Positions 25,509 through 34,477 of a DNA stretch of 64,000 nucleotides are shown here, piece by piece. The notes beneath the pieces were generated by a model, which saw nothing but the letters and a program-made list of their open reading frames with translations, did not search any database and had not been told where the DNA came from. The translations under genes and the position numbers were made by a program. This stretch comes from Paenarthrobacter histidinolovorans. Lineage in GTDB: Bacteria > Actinomycetota > Actinomycetes > Actinomycetales > Micrococcaceae. Location: positions 62,001 to 126,000 of the forward strand of contig NZ_BMPM01000007.1 in the NCBI RefSeq assembly GCF_014647595.1, read 5' to 3'. Within the stretch, counting starts at the first letter, position 1. The number at the start of each line of letters is the position of its first letter.

Positions 25509-25653
25509 GGTGGCCCACGGCGAACACCAGTAGCTGACCGGCTTCGCAACAACCTGTGCGAAATCGGCGAACAGCGGGCAGGCGGAATAGGCTGTAAGGT
25601 GCCGTCCGGGAACGAGCCCTCGGCTTTCGGCATGCACCAAAAAGGGGGCTTGA

Positions 25654-26727
25654 GTGGCAAAGACGAACGAGCGGTCCCAGCGCGGCGGCCACGCCGGCGT
25701 CAGCATCGAGGACGTCGCCGCAGCAGCAGGCGTCTCGACGGCGACCGTCTCGCGGGCGGTGCGGGGACTGCCGCGGGTATCTCCTGCAACCCGCGAGAAG
25801 ATCCTTCAAGTAGCAAGTTCATTGGGATATGTGGCGTCGTCGTCGGCTTCCGGGCTGGCGACGGGCCGCACCCGGACCATTGGCGTCCTGGCTCCCTTCG
25901 TCAGCAGGTGGTTCTTCTCCAAGGCCATCGAAGGCGCCGACCGGGAGCTGCATTCAAGGAAATACAACCTTTCGTTGTTCAACCTGGGCGGCCACGGCAG
26001 CAACCGTGAACGGCTCTTCAGTTCCACCATGGTTTACAAGCAGATCGACGCCCTGCTGGTGCTCTGCATGTCCTTGACCGAGGACGAACTGGAGCACCTC
26101 CACAAGATCGACATTCCCCTGGTGGTTGTGGGCGGCCATGTTGAAGACTGCCCCTACATCGGCATCAACGATTATGACGCCGCGTCCACGGCTGTGAAGC
26201 ACCTGCTGGATCTGGGGCACAAGGACATTGCCTTGCTGCACGGCGACGACGAGACAGACCTGAACTTCGACGTTCCCCGTGTCCGGATCCAGGCGTTCCA
26301 GGAAGTCATGTCCGACGCCGGGTTGGAAGTCCGCCCCGAATGGGACCAGTGGGGTGACTTCACGGTCGCCAGCGGGCAGCAGGCGTTCAACCGGCTGTGG
26401 AGCCAGCCCGGCCGGAAACCGACCGCGATCTTCTGTTCCTCGGACGAGATGGCGATGGGAGTGATTTTTGAAGCCGGCCGGCACGGGGTGAGGGTCCCGG
26501 AGGACCTTTCCGTGATCGGCATCGATGACCACGATTTCTCGTCCTCGCTCGGCCTGACTACCGTGGGCCAACGCCCGGACAACCAAGCGGAGCTCGCTAC
26601 GAAGATGCTGTTGGACGAACTCGACGGCAACATTGGTGCCGTGCACTCTGCGGTGGCGCCCCACCAGTTGATCGTCCGCGAGACCACAGCGCCGCCGAAC
26701 GGAAAGTTCACCAGCAGCCCAAACTAG
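25654..26727 (+). CDS. LacI-family transcriptional regulator of the sugar ABC operon
   Basis: The 357-residue protein starts at GTG 25654. The LacI HTH (VSIEDVAAAAGVSTATVSRAVRGLPRVSPATREKI) is followed by the hinge and a periplasmic-binding-protein-like sensor domain with TIGVLAPFVSRWFFSKAIEG and AIFCSSDEMAMGVIFEAGRHGVRVPEDLSVIGIDDHD. It probably represses the importer genes upstream by binding the palindrome at 21852-21865 until the inducing sugar is present. The stop is followed by an in-frame 15-base tandem repeat. Confidence 0.93.
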   Translation: MAKTNERSQRGGHAGVSIEDVAAAAGVSTATVSRAVRGLPRVSPATREKILQVASSLGYVASSSASGLATGRTRTIGVLAPFVSRWFFSKAIEGADRELHSRKYNLSLFNLGGHGSNRERLFSSTMVYKQIDALLVLCMSLTEDELEHLHKIDIPLVVVGGHVEDCPYIGINDYDAASTAVKHLLDLGHKDIALLHGDDETDLNFDVPRVRIQAFQEVMSDAGLEVRPEWDQWGDFTVASGQQAFNRLWSQPGRKPTAIFCSSDEMAMGVIFEAGRHGVRVPEDLSVIGIDDHDFSSSLGLTTVGQRPDNQAELATKMLLDELDGNIGAVHSAVAPHQLIVRETTAPPNGKFTSSPN

Positions 26728-26730
26728 GCC

Positions 26731-26805
26731 CAAACCGGAAAGCTGCAAACCGGAAAGCTGCAAACCGGAAAGCTGCTAACCGGAAAGCTGCAAACCGGGA
26801 AGCTA
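26731..26805 (+). repeat. Five tandem copies of a 15-base repeat after lacI
   Basis: The units are CAAACCGGAAAGCTG three times (26731, 26746, 26761), then CTAACCGGAAAGCTG (26776) and CAAACCGGGAAGCTA (26791). They lie between convergent genes and end exactly at the stop codon of the leftward gene. Read in the lacI frame beyond its TAG they would encode QTGKL repeats. Confidence 0.85.
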
Positions 26806-27687
26806 CGAAGCGCGCGCCAATTGCCGGATGGGAATCCACCGGGAGGCCAGACGCCGGTAGGCGGCTGCCGCCCCTGTCATATCGCCTTCGGCCAGGCACT
26901 CGATACCCAAGCGGACATCCATGGGGGAATCGTCCGGGTACACCTTGTCTGCCACAGCGCCGTAATCGAGTTCGACCATGGATTGAACGTGGAACAGCTC
27001 CAACCACTCAGTGAGCTGGGTCAGGTCATCAAGCATGTCCAGGTCCGGAGCGGCCAGGGCCAGGTGGGCCACGGAAAACCGGGCCCGTTCCAAGGCTTCT
27101 GTCAGCGGGGTCCATACCCGCACCGTCAGGATCCGTCCGTCGGATTCCACCACGTCTTTGCGGTCCGACTCGGCAAACAGCGAGAACCAGCTGAACGGGA
27201 TACCCCAGGTGGAGGCCCGGGTGTGGACGCGTTTGGCGTCTTCGCGGGCGTTGATCCGGTCAATCCGCATCTGGTGTTTGTCCCTCTGCGAGACCGGAAT
27301 GAGCAGGTCGGCCAGCGGGCTGTGGACGCCGTCCATGAGCGCGTTGGCTGCCAAGCCGGCCCGAATCACCAGCTGGCTGGGGCAGTAAAGCAGCCGGCCG
27401 GCGTCGTCCTCGTCTTTTCCTGGCGCGGCGTGCCGTCCTGTGGGGACCCGCGTCATCCGCACAAGATCGGTGCGGCCGGTGGGGAACGGATCGCCGCCGG
27501 AGCGCGTGATGCGCCCCAGCGAGGCCTGGAGCTCCGCGTTTTCGACGGCGGCCCGGGACCCTGCCTTGCTGCTCTCCGCCACCAGCTGGCGCTGCTGCTC
27601 GGGAGGGAACGCCTCGAGCGGTTCGTAAATGCGCAGCGACGAAGAGAACGGCAATCCCGCCTGGCCCCGGTACAGGCTACCCGCCAT
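26803..27687 (-). CDS. Conserved actinobacterial hypothetical protein
   Basis: The 294-residue soluble protein has no signal peptide or membrane segment. Its wording (SLRIYEPLEAFPPEQQRQLVAE, then RVHTRASTWGIPFSWFSLFAESDRK) is familiar from unannotated actinobacterial proteins, but I cannot assign a function. The C-terminus is acidic then helical, ending RWIPIRQLARAS. It is followed on the same strand by nothing but the 15-base repeats. Upstream, 42 bases away, is the exonuclease III gene, so the pair may be co-transcribed. Confidence 0.7.
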   Translation of the reverse strand: MAGSLYRGQAGLPFSSSLRIYEPLEAFPPEQQRQLVAESSKAGSRAAVENAELQASLGRITRSGGDPFPTGRTDLVRMTRVPTGRHAAPGKDEDDAGRLLYCPSQLVIRAGLAANALMDGVHSPLADLLIPVSQRDKHQMRIDRINAREDAKRVHTRASTWGIPFSWFSLFAESDRKDVVESDGRILTVRVWTPLTEALERARFSVAHLALAAPDLDMLDDLTQLTEWLELFHVQSMVELDYGAVADKVYPDDSPMDVRLGIECLAEGDMTGAAAAYRRLASRWIPIRQLARAS

Positions 27688-27729
27688 CTCCAGACACCCC
27701 TTTCGTCAATGAATCATCAGGTGCAGTGC

Positions 27730-28536
27730 TCAGTCAGCGAGCTCCACGATCACGGGCGCGTGATCAGAGGCGCCCTTCCCCTTGCGTTCCTCGCGGTCAA
27801 TGGACGCGCCCGTGACGCGGGAAGCCAGCGCAGGGGAGGCCAGGCAGAAGTCGATCCGCATGCCTTCCTTCTTGGGGAAACGCAGCTGCGTGTAATCCCA
27901 GTACGTGTAGACCCCCGGGCCCGGAGTATAAGGACGCACGACGTCGGTGAATCCGGCGGTTTCGAACGCGTGGAACGCTGCCCGCTCGGGTTCGCTGACG
28001 TGGGTGTAGTTGTTGTCGCGGAAGAGCTGGATGTCCCAGACGTCGTCGTCGAACGGCGCGATGTTCCAGTCACCCATGAGGGCGATCTGCGCGTTGGGGT
28101 CGGCCTGGACCCATTCGGCGGCCTGGCCCCGGAGGACTTCGAGCCACTTGATCTTGTAGGGCATGTGTTCGTCGTCCAGGGAGCGGCCGTTCGGAACGTA
28201 CAGGCTCCAGACGCGGATGCCGCCGCAGGTGGCAGCTATGGCGCGGGCCTCCTGGGCCGGGTCCTTGCCGGCTTTGCCGAAAGCAGGCTGGTCCACGAAG
28301 GTGCGCTCAACGTCGTCCAGGCCCACACGGGAGGCGATGGCCACGCCATTCCACTGGTTGACGCCGAAGTGCGCGACCTCGTAACCCATGCGCTCAAAGA
28401 GTTCCCAGGGGAAGTTCTCGTCCTTGCACTTGGTCTCCTGGATGGCCAGGACATCGCAGTCGCTGCGCTCAAGCCAGGCTTCTACGCGGTCGGCTCGGGC
28501 ACGGAGGGAGTTCACATTCCAGGTAGCTATCTTCAC
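27730..28536 (-). CDS. xth: Exodeoxyribonuclease III
   Basis: The 268-residue protein has all the AP-endonuclease/exonuclease III landmarks. MKIATWNVNSLRAR and LAIQETKC supply the metal-binding Asn and Glu, LMGDWNIAP supplies the catalytic Asp and Asn, and KGASDHAPVIVELAD at the C-terminus supplies the final Asp-His pair. It cuts DNA at abasic sites and degrades 3' ends during base excision repair. Length and order are normal for the family. Confidence 0.95.
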   Translation of the reverse strand: MKIATWNVNSLRARADRVEAWLERSDCDVLAIQETKCKDENFPWELFERMGYEVAHFGVNQWNGVAIASRVGLDDVERTFVDQPAFGKAGKDPAQEARAIAATCGGIRVWSLYVPNGRSLDDEHMPYKIKWLEVLRGQAAEWVQADPNAQIALMGDWNIAPFDDDVWDIQLFRDNNYTHVSEPERAAFHAFETAGFTDVVRPYTPGPGVYTYWDYTQLRFPKKEGMRIDFCLASPALASRVTGASIDREERKGKGASDHAPVIVELAD

Positions 28537-28599
28537 AGCAACTAACTTACCGAACTTGGGGCTGAGTGCATCCCCCTGCGGCTTTTTACCGAGCCGGAC

Positions 28600-29166
28600 C
28601 TAGTGACCGTACAGCCGCTGTGTGGTGGCCAGCTTGCGTAGCCCGATACCTGATGCGATCAGGAGCAAACCCGTCAGAATGGCAAAGGCGGACAGCATTC
28701 CCATGAGGCCCAGGAGTCCGATGCCGGGGTTGACCAGGACCACAATCCCGAACACCGTGGTGATGAGGCCGGTGAGCAGCCACAGGCCCCAGCTGCGGAT
28801 GAAGCTGCGGGCGGCGAGGGCCAGGATGATTTGCGAGATCCCCAACACCAGGGCCCACAAACCGATGATGACGCCAATGACGGCCGCAGTGATGCCGGGC
28901 CACGCAATGGCCAGGATGCCGGCGGCGATGGAGATGAATCCGCCCACAACGCTCCAGCGTGAGCGGCCGGCGGGGTCGTAAAAGTAGTGGGCCACGCTGG
29001 TGATGCCGTCAATGATGGCGAAGAAGCCGAACACCACCACCACCGCGAATGCTGTGGCGCTGGGCAAGACGAGGACCAGGAGTCCGAAAACGATGGCGAG
29101 GGCTCCACGGACCAACAAAGCCGTCCCTGGAGTGGTGAACATTCTGCGACCCGTTGTGTCCGACAT
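28600..29166 (-). CDS. HdeD-family (DUF308) membrane protein
   Basis: The 188-residue protein has six membrane segments in three short pairs, with repeating DUF308 phrases: ALAIVFGLLVLVLPSATAFAVVVVFGFFAIIDGITSVAH and GGFISIAAGILAIAWPGITAAVIGVIIGLWALVLGISQI. HdeD in E. coli supports acid resistance at high cell density, while actinobacterial members are less well understood. It stands alone between the exonuclease and the response regulator genes. Confidence 0.88.
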   Translation of the reverse strand: MSDTTGRRMFTTPGTALLVRGALAIVFGLLVLVLPSATAFAVVVVFGFFAIIDGITSVAHYFYDPAGRSRWSVVGGFISIAAGILAIAWPGITAAVIGVIIGLWALVLGISQIILALAARSFIRSWGLWLLTGLITTVFGIVVLVNPGIGLLGLMGMLSAFAILTGLLLIASGIGLRKLATTQRLYGH

Positions 29167-29193
29167 ATGGTCAGCGTAACCAACCGCGTGCCT

Positions 29194-29820
29194 TTACCGC
29201 ATCCCCTCGCGCCGGATAGCTGTGGCAATTGCAGCGGCCCGGGTCTCGACCCCCAGCTTGGCGTAGATGTGGGCCAGGTGCGTTTTGACCGTTGCCTCGG
29301 AGATGAAGAGGCGTTTTCCGAGGTCCCGGTTACTGAGGCCCTCGGTCAGCAGGCTGAGCAGCTCGGCTTCCCGTGGCGTGAGGATTTCGTCCGGATTCCG
29401 CAATTGCTGGAACAGCCGTGAGGCTACCGGTGCGCTCATCACGCTCTTGCCCTGCACAGCGCCGCGGACGGCTGCGAAGATTTCCTCCGGCGCAGCGTCT
29501 TTGAGCAGGTACCCCATGGCGCCGGCATCCACGGCGCGGACGATATCGGCGTCGGAGTCGTAGGTGGTGAACACGATCACCGCCTGCTTGGGGTTGCGTT
29601 GCCGCAGTTGCTTGATGGCTTCGATTCCGTCCATTCCGGCACCCATGGCCAGGTCCATCAGAACCACGCCGGGTGAGTGCTGCGCCGCAGCGACCAGCGC
29701 TTCTTCGCCCGAGGAGGCTTCACCGACGACGACGAGATCGGCTTGGGTGCCCAACAGCGCCTTGAGTCCGCTCCGGACCACGGTGTGGTCGTCAACGAGC
29801 ACAACGGAAATGGTGGTCAC
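29194..29820 (-). CDS. NarL/LuxR-type response regulator
   Basis: The 208-residue protein has a receiver domain with the phosphorylation Asp in VVLMDLAMGAG. A LuxR HTH follows near residues 145-205 (LTPREAELLSLLTEGLSNRDLGKRLFISEATVKTHLAHIYAKLG). Its start overlaps the stop of the kinase gene by 4 bases. With the kinase and the divergent HbpS-like gene it matches the gene set of the Streptomyces SenR-SenS-HbpS redox system. The targets are unknown, and regulation of the divergent secreted protein gene is an obvious possibility. Confidence 0.92.
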   Translation of the reverse strand: MTTISVVLVDDHTVVRSGLKALLGTQADLVVVGEASSGEEALVAAAQHSPGVVLMDLAMGAGMDGIEAIKQLRQRNPKQAVIVFTTYDSDADIVRAVDAGAMGYLLKDAAPEEIFAAVRGAVQGKSVMSAPVASRLFQQLRNPDEILTPREAELLSLLTEGLSNRDLGKRLFISEATVKTHLAHIYAKLGVETRAAAIATAIRREGMR

Positions 29821-30977
29821 AGGCCCTCCTTTGACGACTGGGCTGGCTGGCTGAGGGGGAGCTGCGCCGCGATGATGGTGCCCTCACCCGGAGAGCTCTC
29901 CACGGACAATTCTCCACCCAGCTGCTCCACCCGTTGCCGCATGGCCCGCAGGCCGTATCCTCCGGTTTCCGACGGCGAAGGTACCGCTCCGGGATCAAAG
30001 CCGCGTCCGTCGTCGTACACGTCCAGGGTGACCGCCTCCGGGAGGTACCCGAGCGTCACGCTGGCGTGGTCCGCGTGCGCGTGAAGTTTGATGTTGGCTG
30101 CCGCGCTCTGGGTCACGCGCAGCAAGGCGTGGCGGACTTCGGGCGGGAGCGGACGTGGGTCCCCGGTGACCTGGATCTGGATGGCATCCACGTATTGGTG
30201 CGCAGCGTGCTGCAACGCTTCCGTCAACGGCCCGGATTCGAGGCCCGGCGCGGAAAGTTCGTGCACCAGGCTGCGGGTGTCGGCGAGGTTCCTCCGCAGC
30301 AGGCTTGATGCCTTGGCAACGTCCCGCTGGGCGGAGTGGTCGGGCCAGGAGCGCTGCGCGGCTTCCAGGAGAAGCAGGCTGCTGGCAAGGCCCTGGGTCA
30401 CGGTGTCGTGGATTTCGCGGGAGACGCGCTCGCGTTCCGTTGCGATCCCGGCCTCCCGTTCGGTGGCGGCCAGCCGCTCCTGGTCGCGTTCGATCTTGTC
30501 GTAGATCAGCGTGAGCAGTGCGCCGGCGGCCAGCGGGCCGAGCAGCATGGCGACGTCCGTCCAGCCGCTCATCCGGAAGAGCCCGACGGCGGTGGCCGCT
30601 GCGGTCACGCCGCTGGCCGCGTATCCGGCCCAGCCGCGGAAGGCCCGGCGCGTCAGGAAGAAGATGGCGAAGGAGCACCACGCAAAGCTCGGGGCAAGGA
30701 TGACCAGCGCCGCCCACGCCGCCACGAGGGCGATCATCCAGGGGATCCAGTGGCGGCCGCGGGCCGGTTGTTGGTGGGCCAGGAGGGCGGTCAGGGCGTA
30801 GAGGGCGCACACTGCCGCCGCCAGAGCCACTGTCCACAGGTTGTCTGCGGGGGAGTGCCGCATGACGTACCGGACCCCGGAAGCGACCATCAGGACAGCG
30901 AAGCCCGCATGCACCACGGCGTCGATGCGGCCATCGAAACGGCTGCTTGGCGGCGGCTGTGGAGGAGCAGTTGGCAT
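29817..30977 (-). CDS. NarL-type sensor histidine kinase, SenS-like
   Basis: The 386-residue protein has five or six N-terminal membrane segments (residues 15-155). A HisKA_3 dimerisation helix follows with the phospho-acceptor His in VSREIHDTVTQGLASSLLLLEAA. The ATPase domain has the N box (TQSAAANIKLHA), the G1 box (YDDGRGFDPG) and a G2-like GGYGLRAMRQRVEQLGG. Little of the protein is exposed outside the membrane, so it probably senses through its helices or a partner. The divergently encoded secreted GlcG/HbpS-like protein is a candidate partner, as in the Streptomyces SenS system. Confidence 0.9.
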   Translation of the reverse strand: MPTAPPQPPPSSRFDGRIDAVVHAGFAVLMVASGVRYVMRHSPADNLWTVALAAAVCALYALTALLAHQQPARGRHWIPWMIALVAAWAALVILAPSFAWCSFAIFFLTRRAFRGWAGYAASGVTAAATAVGLFRMSGWTDVAMLLGPLAAGALLTLIYDKIERDQERLAATEREAGIATERERVSREIHDTVTQGLASSLLLLEAAQRSWPDHSAQRDVAKASSLLRRNLADTRSLVHELSAPGLESGPLTEALQHAAHQYVDAIQIQVTGDPRPLPPEVRHALLRVTQSAAANIKLHAHADHASVTLGYLPEAVTLDVYDDGRGFDPGAVPSPSETGGYGLRAMRQRVEQLGGELSVESSPGEGTIIAAQLPLSQPAQSSKEGL

Positions 30978-31180
30978 GGGTGGTTCCCGTTCCGGGTTTT
31001 GGTGGAAGGCGTTCTTTCCATGCTAGATCCCCGGCGGATACTGGTCTCTCCACCTTTTGGCTGATACGGCCCGCGGAAAGGATGAGGCCGGGGACTGCCT
31101 TGGGCCGATGTGGTGCCGGGACCGTCCGGGAAGCATGGAGGTGTACCCGGAAAGTCCATGCAGTCCTGAAGGAGAAGCCC

Positions 31181-31762
31181 ATGAAGAAGTCCAACAAGAT
31201 GATTGCTGCCGCCGCTGCCGGAGCACTGCTGCTCACCGGCGGTGTCACTGCCGTGGCCAATGCTGTGTCGCCCGCCGCGGCACCGGAAGCCGCACCCGCA
31301 GCTGCGTCCGCTAAGGTAGCCGCCGACGTCCAGCCCGCCCCCGAAAACGTGGTGGCACAGAACCGCATCACCGTGGGCGCCTCCAGCAAAGCCGTGAATG
31401 CTGCACTGGCCAAGTGCCAGGCGGACAAGTTGCCGTTCGTCACCGTTGCCTTGGTGGACCGCTTCGGCACCGTTCAGGCGATCCTCCGCGGTGACAACGC
31501 CGCTGAGCACACCATCGAAGCCGCCAAGCAGAAGGCTTACACGGCTGCCGCGTTCGGCGCCCCCACCAGCGAGCTGGCCAAGCGCATCAACGGCAACGGG
31601 CCCTCCATCGCCGACCTCCCCGGCACCCTCTTCCTGGCCGGTGGCGTTCCGCTGAAGGTCAACGGCGTTTCTGTGGCAGGCATTGGCGTCGGCGGCGCTC
31701 CGGACGGCGCTCTCGACGAAGCCTGCGCAACGGCCGGTGCCGACGCCTTGGCAGCGAAGTAG
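31181..31762 (+). CDS. Secreted GlcG/HbpS-like protein
   Basis: From the ATG at 31181, after GAAGGAG, the product is 193 residues; longer frames to 30947 would overlap the kinase gene. The signal peptide (AAAAAGALLLTGGVTAVANA) is followed by an Ala/Pro-rich stretch. The HbpS fold comes next: AVNAALAKCQADKLPFVTVALVDRFGTVQAILRGDNA, EAAKQKAYTAAAFG and LFLAGGVPLKVNGVSVAGIGVGGAPDGALDEACATAG. HbpS in Streptomyces binds haem and controls the SenS kinase under oxidative stress. The divergent kinase/regulator pair makes that role plausible here. A Cys in AKCQAD and one in DEACAT could form a disulfide. Confidence 0.85.
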   Translation: MKKSNKMIAAAAAGALLLTGGVTAVANAVSPAAAPEAAPAAASAKVAADVQPAPENVVAQNRITVGASSKAVNAALAKCQADKLPFVTVALVDRFGTVQAILRGDNAAEHTIEAAKQKAYTAAAFGAPTSELAKRINGNGPSIADLPGTLFLAGGVPLKVNGVSVAGIGVGGAPDGALDEACATAGADALAAK

Positions 31763-31781
31763 CCTCGAAGGTATGGGTTTC

Positions 31782-32531
31782 ATGAGGGTGCAGGGCCGTG
31801 CGGCGGGTTCGGTGATCGGCGCGGGTTTGCTGGTCGTCGGGCTCGCGGCCGGCTGCGCGCCGTCGTCGCCGTCCGAACCGTCGGCTACCCGGAGTTCGAC
31901 GGCGGACGCCTCACCTTCCAGCCCGGCACCTTCCAGCCCGGCGCCGGGTCAAGCAGCCCCCACCGCAGCCGCGCCGTCGAGCACGGGTCCGGGCCCGGCG
32001 TCGTCGGCTGCTGTGCCGTCCCAACTGTCACCGGAGGCCCAAATCGAAACCGACAGGCTCTTGATCCTCGCGGCCAAAGCCAACGATCCCACCCGGGTCC
32101 GCGAGCTGATCGCGGCCGGCGGCAACGTCAACGCCAAGGACGACATCCAGGACTCCGCGTTCCTCTACGCCGGGGCGGAGGGTTTCAATGACGTGCTGCA
32201 GCTGACCCTTGAGGCCGGAGCAGACGTGCGCAGCATCAACCGCTACGGCGGCACGGCCCTGATCCCGGCCAGCGAGCATGGGCACGTCGAGACCGTTCGG
32301 ATCCTCATCGCGGCCGGCGTGCCCGTGGACCACGTCAACAACCTGGGCTGGACCGCCATGCAGGAAGCCATCCTGCTCAACAATGGCGGCCCAAATCAGC
32401 AGGACGTGGTCCGGCAACTGCTCGCAGCCGGAGCCAACCCGGACATCCGCGACCCGCAAGGCCGAACCGCCCTGCAGAACGCAGAGCGGCTCGGTTTTGC
32501 GGAGATCGCGGCGCTGATCCGGAACCGCTAG
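31782..32531 (+). CDS. Ankyrin-repeat lipoprotein
   Basis: The ATG at 31782 follows GAAGG at good spacing and gives 249 residues. An ATG 9 bases earlier is too close to the ribosome site. A lipoprotein signal (VIGAGLLVVGLAAGC) and a Ser/Pro/Ala linker of about 70 residues lead to four or five ankyrin repeats, for example DDIQDSAFLYAGAEGFNDV and NRYGGTALIPASEHGHVETVRILIAAG. Such proteins bind other proteins at the outer face of the membrane. It follows the HbpS-like gene by 19 bases, so the two may be co-transcribed. Its stop abuts that of the convergent thiolase gene with no spacer. Confidence 0.85.
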   Translation: MRVQGRAAGSVIGAGLLVVGLAAGCAPSSPSEPSATRSSTADASPSSPAPSSPAPGQAAPTAAAPSSTGPGPASSAAVPSQLSPEAQIETDRLLILAAKANDPTRVRELIAAGGNVNAKDDIQDSAFLYAGAEGFNDVLQLTLEAGADVRSINRYGGTALIPASEHGHVETVRILIAAGVPVDHVNNLGWTAMQEAILLNNGGPNQQDVVRQLLAAGANPDIRDPQGRTALQNAERLGFAEIAALIRNR

Positions 32532-33743
32532 CTACAGGGCTTCCAGCACGCTCACGTAGTTGGCGATGCCCACACCACCCATGTTCTGCACGGCTCCTCG
32601 GCGGGCGTTGGGGAGCTGCATGTCGCCCGCGGTGCCACTGAGCTGCATGGCCGCGATGACGTGCTGCGACACACCCGTAGCTCCGACCGGGTGGCCCTTC
32701 GCCTTCAGGCCGCCGGAGACGTTCACGGGCAGCTTCCCGTCCTTATAGACCCAGCCTTCGGTGATGGCACGCGAGCCTTCGCCGCGCGGAGTCAGGCCCA
32801 TGGCCTCATACATGATGAGTTCGGCGATGGTGAAGCAGTCGTGCACCTCCGCGAAGTCCAACCCCTCCAAGCCAACACCGGCCATGGCGAATGCGCGCTC
32901 CCATGATGCCCTGGTGGCGGCGAACTCGGTGGGATCGCGCTTCTCCGCCGGGAAGAAGTCGTTCGCGTGGCCGAAACCTGCAAGGCGCACGGGCGCGGTC
33001 GCGCCGCCGGTTGCGGATGTTGACAGCACGACGGCGGCAGCACCGTCGGAGACCGGCGAACAGTCCGTGCGGCGCAAGGGCTCGGCCACCATGGGGTTCT
33101 TGTCGGAAATGGTCCGGCAGAACTCCTCGCCGAAGTCGCGGTGCATCTGGGCATAGGGGTTGTCCATGCCGTTGCGGTGGTTCTTGGCGGCGATCGAACC
33201 CAGGACGTCGCCGAGGCCCTGGATGCCGGGACCGGTGATGGCTGCCCCGTAGCGCTTGTCGTAGTGCTTGGCGACCTCGGCGAACAGGCCAGTGAATCCG
33301 GTGGAAGATGCCTTGCCGGCCATCTCGTAGGAAGCGCCGAGCAGCGCTGCCCCCACGACGTCGGCTCCGGCGTCGGTCATTTTCTCCGCACCGATCACCA
33401 GCACGTTCCGGGCAGTCCCGGCCAGCACGGCTTTGACGCCTTGCTGGAACGCAGCAGAGCCGGAGGCACAGGCGTTCTCTGTGCGGGTGGCAGGAACGTT
33501 GGCCAAATCTGCGGAGAGCTGGAGGGCCAGGGACGACGTGAAGCCCAGCGGCTGCATGCCGGAGTTGAATTGGCCCAGGTAGATCTCGTCGATGTCCTTG
33601 GGGTCCAGGCCCGAGTTGCTGATGGCTTCCCCGGCCACCTGGACGATCAGTGACTCCAACGTGTCATCGGTCAGTTTGCCGAACTTGCTGTGGCCCCATC
33701 CGGTGAGCAGGATGTCTTTGCCGAACTGGTCTTTGAGGCTCAT
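32532..33743 (-). CDS. SCP-x type thiolase (acetyl-CoA acyltransferase)
   Basis: From the ATG at 33743 the product is 403 residues. That start overlaps the stop of the CoA-transferase B gene (ATGA), while the longer frame to 33989 is overlap only. The nucleophilic Cys is in [12 protein letters not shown], and the general base His residues are in [11 protein letters not shown] and [14 protein letters not shown]. The HDCF motif points to the SCP2/SCP-x branch rather than classical thiolases. It cleaves a 3-ketoacyl-CoA to a shorter acyl-CoA and acetyl-CoA. Together with the two CoA-transferase subunits it would activate and split a short 3-keto acid such as acetoacetate. The exact acid is unknown. 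Confidence 0.88.
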   Translation of the reverse strand: MSLKDQFGKDILLTGWGHSKFGKLTDDTLESLIVQVAGEAISNSGLDPKDIDEIYLGQFNSGMQPLGFTSSLALQLSADLANVPATRTENACASGSAAFQQGVKAVLAGTARNVLVIGAEKMTDAGADVVGAALLGASYEMAGKASSTGFTGLFAEVAKHYDKRYGAAITGPGIQGLGDVLGSIAAKNHRNGMDNPYAQMHRDFGEEFCRTISDKNPMVAEPLRRTDCSPVSDGAAAVVLSTSATGGATAPVRLAGFGHANDFFPAEKRDPTEFAATRASWERAFAMAGVGLEGLDFAEVHDCFTIAELIMYEAMGLTPRGEGSRAITEGWVYKDGKLPVNVSGGLKAKGHPVGATGVSQHVIAAMQLSGTAGDMQLPNARRGAVQNMGGVGIANYVSVLEAL

Positions 33744-34459
33744 GCGGTGGCTCCTTCGAGGGTGTGTTCTTCCGTTGCGGGGGAAGTGGCTTCGAGCTGG
33801 ACATCGAACGCGGCCCCCGTCTTTTCGAGGAGCTCTTCCACGGTGACGCCCGGGGCGAGGCGGGTCAGCAGCAGCCGGGTGCCGCCGTCGGGCGTTTCTG
33901 CCGTGGGTGGGGTTTCCTCGACGTCGAAGACTGCGAGGTCCGTGATGATCCGGTCCACGCACTTGAGACCCGTGAGCGGGAGCGTGCATTCGGTGACGAT
34001 CTTCGCGGAACCGTCCTTGGCATTGTGCTCGGTAAGGACCACGACGCGCGGTGTGCCGGCTACCAGGTCCATGGCACCGCCCATGCCCTTGACCATCTTG
34101 CCGGGGATGGTCCAGTTGGCGAGGTCGCCGCTGCCGGACACCTGCATGGCGCCCAGGATGGCGACCTTGACGTGTCCGCCGCGGATCATGCCGAACGAGG
34201 CTGCCGAGTCGAAGATGCTCCCGCCGGGCGTGATGGTGACGGTCTGCTTGCCGGCGTTAATAAGGTCGGCGTCTTCCTCGCCCTCATAGGGAAACGGGCC
34301 CATGCCGAGCAGCCCGTTCTCGCTCTGAAGGATCACCCGCACGCCGTCGGGCAGGTTGTTGGCCACCAACGTGGGGATGCCGATGCCGAGGTTGACGTAG
34401 TCGCCGTCGTTCAGTTCTTCGGCCGCGATGGCAGCCATTTGGTCTCGTGTCCAAGCCAT
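33740..34459 (-). CDS. 3-oxoacid CoA-transferase subunit B
   Basis: The 239-residue protein has the catalytic Glu in [15 protein letters not shown], followed by [46 protein letters not shown], all typical of ScoB-type subunits. Paired with subunit A it moves CoA from succinyl-CoA, or another donor, to a 3-oxo acid. It is the middle gene of a leftward operon (subunit A, subunit B, thiolase). The divergent IclR gene likely regulates the unit. Confidence 0.93.
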   Translation of the reverse strand: MAWTRDQMAAIAAEELNDGDYVNLGIGIPTLVANNLPDGVRVILQSENGLLGMGPFPYEGEEDADLINAGKQTVTITPGGSIFDSAASFGMIRGGHVKVAILGAMQVSGSGDLANWTIPGKMVKGMGGAMDLVAGTPRVVVLTEHNAKDGSAKIVTECTLPLTGLKCVDRIITDLAVFDVEETPPTAETPDGGTRLLLTRLAPGVTVEELLEKTGAAFDVQLEATSPATEEHTLEGATA

Positions 34460-34477
34460 GATGTGTGCTCCTTTGCT

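Noticed and set aside
26731..26805. CRISPR array
   Set aside because: The 15-base units are directly adjacent with no spacers; it is a simple tandem repeat.
26821..28545. 574-codon rightward open frame
   Set aside because: It spans the opposite strand of two leftward genes, one of which is clearly exonuclease III.
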